From positions 1 through 20,951 of the forward strand of contig JBIQKC010000043.1 of the NCBI GenBank assembly GCA_044506885.1: 20,951 nt of DNA, written 5' to 3'. The translations under genes were made by a program, and so were the position numbers. This DNA comes from Croceibacterium_A sp044506885 (lineage in GTDB: Bacteria > Pseudomonadota > Alphaproteobacteria > Sphingomonadales > Sphingomonadaceae). Every line of letters begins with the position of its first letter. The stretch's first letter is position 1. This document shows, in pieces, positions 13,885-20,786 of this stretch. Below the pieces are notes generated by a model. The model was not told the origin of the DNA, did no database searches, and saw only the letters and a program-made list of their open reading frames with translations.

Positions 13885-15375
13885 TCAGTGGGCGAGCGCC
13901 TTGTTGATGTCCTCCACCATCTTCTTGGCGTCGGACAGCAGCATCATGGTCTGGTCCATGTAGAACACGTCGTTGTCGACCCCGGCATAGCCCACGCCGC
14001 CCATGCTGCGCTTGATGAACATCACGGTCTTGGCCTTGTCCACGTCGAACACCGGCATGCCGTAGATCGGGCTGGACTTGTCGGTCTTGGCCGCCGGATT
14101 GACCACGTCGTTGGCGCCGATGATGAAAGCGACGTCCGCCTGGGCGAACTCGCTGTTGATGTCCTCCAGCTCGAACACCTCGTCATAGGGCACGTTGGCT
14201 TCGGCCAGCAGCACGTTCATGTGCCCCGGCATACGGCCCGCCACCGGATGGATGGCGTACTTCACGCTGACGCCCTCGGCCTTCAGCAGGTCCCCCATCT
14301 CGCGCAGCGCGTGCTGCGCCTGCGCCACTGCCATGCCGTAGCCGGGGATGATGATGACGTTTTCCGCCTGTTTGAGCATGAAGGCGGCATCGTCGGCGCT
14401 GCCCTGCTTGTAGGGGCGCTGCTCCTTCGCCTCACCGCCCGCGCTCGCTTCCGCGCCGAACCCGCCCGCGATCACGCTGATGAAGCTCCGGTTCATCGCC
14501 CGGCACATGATGTAGCTGAGGATCGCGCCCGAGCTGCCCACCAGCGCACCGGTGACGATCATCGCGGTGTTGGAAAGCGTGAACCCCATCGCCGCCGCCG
14601 CCCAGCCGGAATAGCTGTTCAGCATCGACACCACCACCGGCATGTCCGCCCCGCCGATGGGGATGATGAGCAGGAAGCCGATCAGGAACGCCAGCCCCAG
14701 CACCAGCCAGAAGTCGATGGCGTGCTGGCCGCTCCAGAAGCCGAAGGTGAACACGGCGATGGCCAGCAGGATGGCGAGATTGATGACATGCCGCCCCGGC
14801 AGCAGGATCGGCGCGCCGCTCATGTTGCCGTTGAGCTTGGCGAAGGCGATTACCGAGCCCGAGAATGTGATCGCGCCGATAGCCGCGCCCAGCACCATCT
14901 CCACCCGCGCCGCGCCGTGGATCGCGCCGGTGGCGTCGGCGATGTCGAAGGATACCGGATCGAAGAATGCTGCCATCGCCACCACAACTGCGGCAAGGCC
15001 GACGAGCGAGTGGAACGCGGCTACGAGCTGCGGCATCGCCGTCATCTGGATTCGCTTTGCGGTCGTCAGGCCGATGACCGCGCCGATAGCAATGGCGGCG
15101 GCAATCCAGAGCAGGTCAAGCTCATTGCCCGACGGAATTGCCCGGCACTCCGCCAATTCAGCCGCGACGTTCTCGACCGGGGTCTGGCAAATCGTGGTGG
15201 GGCGGTAGTGACTGACCAGCGTCGTCACCACCGCGATCATCATCCCCGCCATGCCGAAGCGGTTGCCCGCCCGGCTGCTCGCAGGCGACGACAGCCCGCG
15301 CAAGGCGAGGATGAAGCACACCCCGGCGACAAGGTAGGCCAGCGCCACCCACGGGTTGACCGCGTGTTCCATCAT
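13885..15375 (-). CDS. pntB: NAD(P) transhydrogenase subunit beta
   Basis: A 496-aa inner-membrane subunit of proton-translocating transhydrogenase, which passes hydride from NADH to NADP+ using the proton gradient. About residues 5-270 form the multi-helix dII part. The C-terminal dIII domain binds NADP(H), with IPGYGMAVAQAQHALREM, HPVAGRMPGHMNVLLAEA, GANDVVNPAA and KRSMGGVGYAGVDNDVFY, all canonical. Start codons ATG 15375 and ATG 15372 are adjacent; GGGGAGGA lies 5 or 8 bases upstream, favouring the second slightly. That Shine-Dalgarno is part of a palindromic repeat. It is the last gene of the pnt operon. Confidence 0.95.
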   Translation of the reverse strand: MMEHAVNPWVALAYLVAGVCFILALRGLSSPASSRAGNRFGMAGMMIAVVTTLVSHYRPTTICQTPVENVAAELAECRAIPSGNELDLLWIAAAIAIGAVIGLTTAKRIQMTAMPQLVAAFHSLVGLAAVVVAMAAFFDPVSFDIADATGAIHGAARVEMVLGAAIGAITFSGSVIAFAKLNGNMSGAPILLPGRHVINLAILLAIAVFTFGFWSGQHAIDFWLVLGLAFLIGFLLIIPIGGADMPVVVSMLNSYSGWAAAAMGFTLSNTAMIVTGALVGSSGAILSYIMCRAMNRSFISVIAGGFGAEASAGGEAKEQRPYKQGSADDAAFMLKQAENVIIIPGYGMAVAQAQHALREMGDLLKAEGVSVKYAIHPVAGRMPGHMNVLLAEANVPYDEVFELEDINSEFAQADVAFIIGANDVVNPAAKTDKSSPIYGMPVFDVDKAKTVMFIKRSMGGVGYAGVDNDVFYMDQTMMLLSDAKKMVEDINKALAH

Positions 15376-15379
15376 CCGG

Positions 15380-15540
15380 TCCTCCCCGGCACGGGGAGGG
15401 GGACCAGCCGCAGGCTGGTGGAGGGGCACGTGCCGATAGCGTGAGGTTTGCGGCGCGGGCCGGCAGCGTCAGGATTGCGGCGCGTGCCGCTCCACCCCCG
15501 CCTGCGGCGGCGGTCCCCCTCTCCGTTCCGGAGAGGAACT
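15380..15540. repeat. Inverted pair of CCTCCCC palindromic elements inside the pnt operon
   Basis: Two related copies face each other at about 15380-15435 and 15483-15537. Each has two stem-loops: a CCTCCCCG/CGGGGAGG-type stem (left copy) or CTCTCCG/CGGAGAG-type stem (right copy), then GGGGACC, a second GCC..GGC stem, and GGCACG. The core matches the palindrome at 73-93. The pair occupies most of the 178-bp gap between pntAB and pntB. On the transcribed strand the last arm of the left copy contains the pntB Shine-Dalgarno. Confidence 0.75.
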
Positions 15541-15553
15541 CGCGCCCCCGCCA

Positions 15554-15835
15554 TCACCGCTCCTTCTTCTTGTACATCGCCAGCATCCGCGCGGTGACCG
15601 CGAATCCGCCGAAGATGTTGACGCTCGCCAGCACCACCCCCGCGAGCCCCAGCCACTTCGCCACCGGGTTGCCCGAAGCCGCCGCCGCGATCAGGGCGCC
15701 GACGATGATGACGCTGGAGATCGCGTTGGTCACCGCCATCAGCGGCGTGTGCAACGCCGGCGTCACCGACCAGACCACGTAATAGCCCACGAAGCAGGCC
15801 AGCACGAAGATCGACAGGATGGTGATGAAGTCCAT
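15554..15835 (-). CDS. pntAB: NAD(P) transhydrogenase subunit alpha, membrane part (alpha-2)
   Basis: A 93-aa membrane protein equivalent to the C-terminal helices of E. coli PntA; in many alphaproteobacteria the alpha subunit is split in two genes. It has three hydrophobic helices, with family stretches WSVTPALHTPLMAVTNAISSV and LASVNIFGGFAVTARML, and ends KKKER. The ATG at 15835 overlaps the TGA of the upstream VOC gene by one base (TGATG), so translation is coupled to that gene and not directly to pntAA. Confidence 0.95.
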   Translation of the reverse strand: MDFITILSIFVLACFVGYYVVWSVTPALHTPLMAVTNAISSVIIVGALIAAAASGNPVAKWLGLAGVVLASVNIFGGFAVTARMLAMYKKKER

Positions 15836-16341
15836 CAGCCGGGCAGCCGCTCGATGATTTCGATCGGATTGCCCTCCGGATCGACGACGAACATCGCCTT
15901 GATGCCGAGCGGCGGCAGTTCGGAGATCTCGCCGGCCGTGGTCACGCCCTTGGCCACCAGCGCGGCGCGAGTGGCCTCAATGTCCTGCGTCTCCAGCGCC
16001 AGGTGGCTGAACCCCTGCGTCGAGATATGGCCCGGAGGCGTTGGGCGCTCAGGCCCTGCCTGCGATCCCGCCATCCGGATCAGCTCGATCCGCGCGCTGC
16101 CGTTGGTCAGCCAGCGGAACTGCACGGCATCGCCGAACGCGGCGTTCTTCTCCACCGTGAACCCGAGCTTGTCGACGTAGAACGCGCTCATCGCCTCGAT
16201 GTCCTGCACCGAGAACGCCATGTAGAAATGGTTGAATTCGAGCCCGGCCCCCACCTCCGGCCCTTGCGCCGACGCAGTAGCGCCCGTTCCCAGAGCCAGC
16301 GCAGCCATCGCCAGCGCGAGACGCGATGCCGTGATCCTCAT
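15835..16341 (-). CDS. Exported VOC (glyoxalase/bleomycin-fold) protein inside the pnt operon
   Basis: A 168-aa protein with a Sec signal peptide (MRITASRLALAMAALALG.., cut near ATASA/QG at about residue 25) and one vicinal-oxygen-chelate domain (about 38-166) built of two beta-alpha-beta-beta-beta units: FYMAFSVQDIEAMSAFYVDKLGF and FSHLALETQDIEATRAALVAKG, closing with VVDPEGNPIEIIE. Paired H/E metal positions are visible (H38; E76-like; H113; E163), suggesting a metalloenzyme or binding protein in the periplasm. The substrate is unknown. Its ATG overlaps the pntAA TGA (ATGA) and its own TGA overlaps the pntAB ATG (TGATG), so it is translationally locked between the two transhydrogenase genes. 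VOC proteins are usually cytosolic, so the signal peptide is notable. Confidence 0.85.
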   Translation of the reverse strand: MRITASRLALAMAALALGTGATASAQGPEVGAGLEFNHFYMAFSVQDIEAMSAFYVDKLGFTVEKNAAFGDAVQFRWLTNGSARIELIRMAGSQAGPERPTPPGHISTQGFSHLALETQDIEATRAALVAKGVTTAGEISELPPLGIKAMFVVDPEGNPIEIIERLPG

Positions 16342-17459
16342 CCCTTGATCCTCTCGTTCACAATCGCTCCCGCGCGCGTCAGCCGCACGGCGTTGCCGAT
16401 CTCCTCGTCGAGCACGGGCCTGCCCTGTTCCTTGTCCCAGAAGGCGGAGAGAAAGTTGTAGAGGTTGCGGGCGAACAGCGCCGAGGCATCGGCGGCGAGG
16501 TGCGCGGGGGTGTTCGAATAGCCCACGATCTTCACGCCATGACGCTCGACCACCTCGTCCGCGACGGAACCTTCGACGTTGCCGCCCTGCGCCACCGCGA
16601 GATCGAAGATCACGCTGCCCGGCCGCATCGTGGCGATCTGGGTATCGGTGATGAGCCTCGGCGCGGCGCGGCCCGGTATCAGCGCGGTGGTGATCACGAT
16701 GTCCTGTTTGGCGATATGGCTGGAAACCAGCTCGGCCTGCGCCTTCTGGTATTCCTCGCTCATTTCCGTGGCATAGCCGCCACTGCCTTCGCCCTCGATC
16801 CCCGCCACGCTTTCGACGAAGATCGGCTTGGCCCCGAGCGACTGGATCTGCTCCTTCGTGGCGCTGCGCACGTCGGTGGCGGAGACCTGCGCCCCCAACC
16901 GCCGTGCGGTGGCGATCGCCTGCAATCCGGCGACGCCCACGCCCATCACGAAGACCCTGGCGGCCGAGACGGTGCCGGCCGCAGTCATCATCATCGGGAA
17001 GACGCGGCCATAGGTATCGGCGGCCGCCAGCACCGCCTTGTAGCCGGCAAGGTTCGACTGGCTGGATAGCACGTCCATGCTCTGCGCGCGGGTGATGCGC
17101 GGCATGAATTCCATCGCCAGCGCCTCAAACCCCGCCTTGGCATAGGCTTCCACGCGCTCGCGATCGCCGAACGGATCGAACAGCGCCGCCACCCAAGCGC
17201 CGGAACCGGCCCCCGCGAGCGCTTCCACTTCGGGGGCCTGCACGCCGAGAACGATATCCGCGCCCTCGATCGTCGCCGCCGCGTCGCCCAGTACGGCGCC
17301 TGCTTCTTCGAAGGCGCTGTCGGGAATCGCTGCGCGTTCGCCAGCGCCACGCTCAACCGCGAGCGTCGCGCCGAGCGCGGCGAACTTCCTCACCGTCTCG
17401 GGCGTGGCGGCTACGCGCGTTTCGCCGGGAGCCCGCTCCCGCAAGATCGCAATCTGCAT
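16338..17459 (-). CDS. pntAA: NAD(P) transhydrogenase subunit alpha, NAD-binding part (alpha-1)
   Basis: A 373-aa cytosolic dI domain that binds NAD(H). The N-terminal signature is ILRERAPGETRVAATPETV, followed by the family motif RITRAQSMDVLSSQSNLAGY and the dinucleotide fold VFVMGVGVAGLQAIATARRLGA, then the Arg/Asp pair ATDVR. The length suits the split-alpha form. The start is ATG 17459, 15 bases after the small cox4-like gene. Its stop codon overlaps the VOC start. Confidence 0.95.
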   Translation of the reverse strand: MQIAILRERAPGETRVAATPETVRKFAALGATLAVERGAGERAAIPDSAFEEAGAVLGDAAATIEGADIVLGVQAPEVEALAGAGSGAWVAALFDPFGDRERVEAYAKAGFEALAMEFMPRITRAQSMDVLSSQSNLAGYKAVLAAADTYGRVFPMMMTAAGTVSAARVFVMGVGVAGLQAIATARRLGAQVSATDVRSATKEQIQSLGAKPIFVESVAGIEGEGSGGYATEMSEEYQKAQAELVSSHIAKQDIVITTALIPGRAAPRLITDTQIATMRPGSVIFDLAVAQGGNVEGSVADEVVERHGVKIVGYSNTPAHLAADASALFARNLYNFLSAFWDKEQGRPVLDEEIGNAVRLTRAGAIVNERIKG

Positions 17460-17474
17460 CCCCCGGCCTGATCG

Positions 17475-17597
17475 TCAGGAAATCGCGATGACGACAAGAA
17501 ACACGATGATCGCCGTGATCGGCACCGACCATTTGAGCAAGGTGATGAAGCCGCCATAGGTTCTTTCCGCGGCCTTCATGTCATTTGCGGATGCCAT
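17475..17597 (-). CDS. aa3-type cytochrome c oxidase subunit IV-like small protein, 40 aa
   Basis: A 40-aa single-helix membrane protein, MASANDMKAAERTYGGFITLLKW followed by one hydrophobic helix. AERTYGGFxxLLKW and the Val/Ile helix match the bacterial aa3 oxidase subunit IV family (COX4_pro_2). The start is ATG 17597, with AAGGGGAG ten bases upstream; an in-frame extension to 17669 lacks family character. No other oxidase gene is near. It heads the pnt operon, 15 bp before pntAA, so a role alongside the respiratory chain or transhydrogenase is possible. Confidence 0.8.
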   Translation of the reverse strand: MASANDMKAAERTYGGFITLLKWSVPITAIIVFLVVIAIS

Positions 17598-17644
17598 CTT
17601 CGCGGCGCTCCCCTTCTGCGGATGATTGCTGTGCCCTGACGCTC

Positions 17645-17670
17645 TATAGGTCGATGTCCGTGTGCTCAAG
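17645..17670 (-). promoter_or_regulatory. Weak candidate promoter for the cox4-like/pnt operon
   Basis: On the minus strand CTTGAG (17670-17665) and CTATAG (17650-17645) resemble the alphaproteobacterial housekeeping boxes, but the 15-base spacer is shorter than usual. The -10 lies about 47 bases before the cox4-like ATG. No better match was seen in the gap 17598-17745. Confidence 0.3.
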
Positions 17671-17745
17671 TGCCGAAACTTAATAGCCTCTTTACCCCGC
17701 TAAGCTATCCCGGAGTCTCGCAAGTGCGTGCAAGGTAGGAATGGA

Positions 17746-19164
17746 ATGGCCGAAGCCGAACAGCGCCTGTTGATGCTGATCGACGACGAGCCGGCGCAAA
17801 GCCGGCTGATTACCGCGCTCGCCGCGCGCGAAGGGTGGCGCACGCTGGTGGTGCGCGATTCGGAAACCGCCATCGCCACGCTCGGCACGCGCCAGGGCAT
17901 GCAGCTTTCGGCGATCATCCTCGACCAATGGGTTCCCGGCGACCAGGCCTGCGAACTGATCGCCGAACTGAAGGAACGCCGTCCGGCGTTGCCGATCCTG
18001 ATGCTGACCACCAGCACCTCGCCGCTACTGGCGGTCGAGGCGATGCGCGCGGGGGCCACCGATTACCTGGTCAAGCCGGTCGCGCCCGACCGGCTGATGC
18101 AAGCGCTGCACAACACCACCACTCTCGAAGCGCCGCAGGACGAACTGGCCCCGCTGACCGAGAAGATGCCGGGCTCGCTCGATTTCGATTCGATGGTCGG
18201 CACGGCCCCCTCCTTCCGCTCCGCCCTGGCCAAGGCGGCCAAGGCGGCGCGCGGCCACGGCTCGGTGCTGATCGAGGGCGAAAGCGGCACCGGCAAGGAA
18301 ATGCTGATCCACGCGGTCAAGAGCGCCAGCCCGCGCGCCAAGGCCACGTTCCGGTCGATCAATGTCGGCAGCGTGCCCGCGAGCAGCCTCGAATCGCTGC
18401 TGTTCGGGCACGAGAAGGGCGCCTTTGCCGGCGCTTTCGATCGTCAGGTCGGCGCGTTGCAGAGTTGCGACGGCGGCACGCTGGTGCTCGACGAAGTCGA
18501 CCGCCTCTCGCCGCAGTTGCAGGATCGGCTGGCCGAAGCGCTGGCCAACAAGTCCGTGCGCCCGATCGGCGTCACCCACAGCTTCAAGGTCGACGTGCGG
18601 GTGATCTCGGCCAGCAACCTGCCGCTCGCCGATCTCGTCGCCACCGGCCACTTCCGCGCCGAATTGCTCGAACTTCTCTCGCAGACCGTGGTCACGCTGC
18701 CGCCGCTGCGCGAACGCGCGGCCGACATTCCGGCGCTGACGCGCTATTTCCTCGCCCGCATCGGCGAGCAGCCCGGCCTGCGCCCGCTCGGCATCACCGA
18801 TTCGGCGTTGCAACTGCTGTCGGCGTTCGACTGGCCGGGCAACGTGCGCCAGTTGCAGGCCGTGTTGTTCCGCGCCGCGGTGTTCTGCGACGACAGCGCG
18901 CTGACCGAGAACGATTTCCCGCAGCTCAGCCAGATGATCGGCGAAATGGTCAGCGCCTCGTTCCCGGCGCAGGGCGGCGCGGGCGTGCAGCTCTATACCG
19001 AAGACGGCAACCTGCGCCCGCTGGAAGAGATCGAGGCCGACGTGATCCGCCTCGCGATCGGCCACTATCGCGGACGCATGACCGAAGTCGCCCGTCGCCT
19101 CGGCATCGGCCGCTCGACGCTCTACCGCAAGCTGTCCGACCTAGGCATCGAAAGCGCCGCCTGA
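17746..19164 (+). CDS. REC-AAA+-Fis response regulator with altered sigma-54 motif
   Basis: A 472-aa regulator with three domains. The receiver (1-120) has the acidic pair D13/D14, phosphorylation site D60 (IILDQWVPG), T88 and K110 (YLVKP), all intact. The AAA+ domain (about 148-385) has Walker A GESGTGKE (178-185), Walker B GGTLVLDE (243-250) and LPPLRER (318-324). The C-terminal Fis-type HTH (about 433-470) ends RRLGIGRSTLYRKLSDLG. The sigma-54 contact loop, normally GAFTGA, reads GAFAGA (225-230), and the usual FRxDLYYRL arginine-finger segment reads FRAELLELL, losing the second Arg. Direct activation of sigma-54 polymerase is therefore doubtful. The start is ATG 17746 with AGGA five bases upstream; a GTG at 17728 would add six residues. 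No histidine kinase gene adjoins it. Confidence 0.9.
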   Translation: MAEAEQRLLMLIDDEPAQSRLITALAAREGWRTLVVRDSETAIATLGTRQGMQLSAIILDQWVPGDQACELIAELKERRPALPILMLTTSTSPLLAVEAMRAGATDYLVKPVAPDRLMQALHNTTTLEAPQDELAPLTEKMPGSLDFDSMVGTAPSFRSALAKAAKAARGHGSVLIEGESGTGKEMLIHAVKSASPRAKATFRSINVGSVPASSLESLLFGHEKGAFAGAFDRQVGALQSCDGGTLVLDEVDRLSPQLQDRLAEALANKSVRPIGVTHSFKVDVRVISASNLPLADLVATGHFRAELLELLSQTVVTLPPLRERAADIPALTRYFLARIGEQPGLRPLGITDSALQLLSAFDWPGNVRQLQAVLFRAAVFCDDSALTENDFPQLSQMIGEMVSASFPAQGGAGVQLYTEDGNLRPLEEIEADVIRLAIGHYRGRMTEVARRLGIGRSTLYRKLSDLGIESAA

Positions 19165-19203
19165 CGCTGGCCAAGCCGCGCGCGCTCGGATAGGCCGCGC
19201 GGG

Positions 19204-19965
19204 ATGACAGGCGATCTCGACTTCTCCGGCCGGACCGTGCTCGTGACGGGCGCGGCATCGGGCATCGGGGCCGCTTGCGCCGTCTGGCTGGCGAATCGCG
19301 GATGCGCCCGCCTGGCGCTGGTGGACCGCGACGAGAGGGGCCTCGACCTGCTGACGCTCGATTGCGCGACGATGCGTTTCGTCGGCGACGTGGCCGACCC
19401 CGCGCTGTGGACGCGCGTCGAGGCCGAGGCGGGGCCGCTCGATCATGCGGTGCTCAATGCCGGCATCGGAGCAGGCGGGGCCATCGCCGACCTCGAATTC
19501 GCCGAATGGCGACGTGTGCTGGCAATCAATCTCGACGGCGCGTTCCTGTCGCTGCGCGCGGCGCTGCGATTGCTGAAGGACGGCGGCTCGGCGGTGCTGA
19601 CCGCGTCGGCCGCCGGATTGAAGGCGGAGCCGAACACCGCCGCCTACGGCGCGTCGAAAGCCGCCGTGATCCAGCTCGCCAAGGTCGCCGCGAAGGAATC
19701 CGCCCCGCGCGGAATCCGCGTCAACGCCATTGCCCCCGGCGGCGTCGACACCCCGATCTGGGACGAACTGCCGTTCTTCCAGGGCCTCGTAGCGCAAACC
19801 GGCGGCCGGGAAGCGGCGATCGAGGCGATGGCGAAAATGGCGACCCCGCTGGCCCGCTATGCCCAGCCGGAGGAAATCGCTGCACAGGTAGGCTTCCTGC
19901 TGTCGGACCTGGCGAAGAATGTCACCGGCACTGTGCTGGTCAGCGACGGCGGCTATACGCTCTAA
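19204..19965 (+). CDS. Short-chain dehydrogenase/reductase (classical SDR)
   Basis: A 253-aa cytosolic oxidoreductase. Cofactor motif TGAASGIG (15-22), D42 region LALVDRD (favouring NAD(H)), NAG in VLNAGIGAGG, and the catalytic S135, Y148 and K152 (AAYGASK) are all present, followed by the usual PGGVDTPI and a C-terminal GTVLVSDGG. The substrate is unknown. It starts at ATG 19204, 39 bases after the response regulator stop on the same strand, so the two may be co-transcribed. Its TAA overlaps the TAG of the convergent folP gene by three bases. Confidence 0.9.
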   Translation: MTGDLDFSGRTVLVTGAASGIGAACAVWLANRGCARLALVDRDERGLDLLTLDCATMRFVGDVADPALWTRVEAEAGPLDHAVLNAGIGAGGAIADLEFAEWRRVLAINLDGAFLSLRAALRLLKDGGSAVLTASAAGLKAEPNTAAYGASKAAVIQLAKVAAKESAPRGIRVNAIAPGGVDTPIWDELPFFQGLVAQTGGREAAIEAMAKMATPLARYAQPEEIAAQVGFLLSDLAKNVTGTVLVSDGGYTL

Positions 19966-20786
19966 TCGGTCAACCCGCCGAAATCGGTCAGCGCCGCGTC
20001 GCGCATTCCGCGCCAGATGTTGCGCGCCTGCACGGTGTCGTACACGTCGTGGACGCGCAGCAAGTGGTATCCGGCCTGCATTCCGGCCATCGCCACCGCC
20101 AGCGATCCGCCCAGCCGCGCGTCGGCTGGCGCCTCGTTCGACAGCGCGCCGATGAAGCGCTTGCGGCTCGCCCCCAGCAACAGCGGCTGGCCGAGCGCGT
20201 GGAACAGCGGCAGCGCGTTGATCAGCGCAAGGTTTTCCGCCAGCGACTTGCCGAAGCCGATGCCGGGATCGAGAATCACCCTGGCTCGGTCGATCCCGCC
20301 CGCGATGGCCCGGTCGCGCGCCGCGCGCAACCAGTCGAACACCTCGAACACCACGTTGCCGTAAGCCGCATTGGCGTGGAGATCGTCGCCGTCGCCCGGC
20401 GCATGCATCAACACCACAGGTACGCCGCTCGCGGCCACGAACTCGACGCTGCGCGGATCGTGGCGCAAAGCCGAAACGTCGTTGATCAGCTGCGCGCCGG
20501 CCGCCAGCGCCGCTTCCATCACCGCCGGTCGGCGCGTGTCCACGCTGACCGCAGCGCCCATCGCCACGCAGCGCTCCACGACGGGAACGACGCGCGCGAT
20601 CTCGTCGCCTTCGGTCGCGGGCCTGGCGAGCGCGGGATCGGTGCGCTGCAGCAACGCCTCGCCCGCGCAGCGCACGACGACGTCGTGACCACCGATGCGG
20701 TAGCGGCGTTCCTCGACCCCGGTGTTCGTCGCGGCGCGAGCAAACAACTCGCCGATCTGGTCGAAGTACCCGCCCGGGCTGCTCAC
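19962..20786 (-). CDS. folP: Dihydropteroate synthase with foreign N-terminus (chimeric)
   Basis: From about residue 55 onward the 274-aa product is a clear dihydropteroate synthase: EGDEIARVVPVVERC, SVDTRRPAVMEAAL, QLINDVSALRHD, VVLMHAPGDGDDLHA, DPGIGFGKSLAENLALI, LLLGASRKRFIGALSNEAPA and RVHDVYDTVQA. The obligatory N-terminal part, with loop 1 (MGIxNVTPDSFSDGG) and DVGGESTRPG, is absent. In its place residues 1-54 (MSSPGGYFDQIGELFARAATN..GEALLQRTDPALA) match no part of this family. The switch falls near 20610-20630. GTG 20786 is a good start for the foreign part, overlapping the TGA of the next gene upstream. The protein as drawn should lack pterin-loop function. Confidence 0.75.
   Translation of the reverse strand: MSSPGGYFDQIGELFARAATNTGVEERRYRIGGHDVVVRCAGEALLQRTDPALARPATEGDEIARVVPVVERCVAMGAAVSVDTRRPAVMEAALAAGAQLINDVSALRHDPRSVEFVAASGVPVVLMHAPGDGDDLHANAAYGNVVFEVFDWLRAARDRAIAGGIDRARVILDPGIGFGKSLAENLALINALPLFHALGQPLLLGASRKRFIGALSNEAPADARLGGSLAVAMAGMQAGYHLLRVHDVYDTVQARNIWRGMRDAALTDFGGLTD

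Noticed and set aside
13747..15444. A 565-codon open frame antisense to pntB
   Set aside because: Rich in H, R and D with no recognisable domain; it mirrors a clear pntB gene.
15380..15540. Rho-independent terminator inside the pnt operon
   Set aside because: The stems are strong but no T-run follows on the transcribed strand, and pntB has to be expressed with the alpha subunits.
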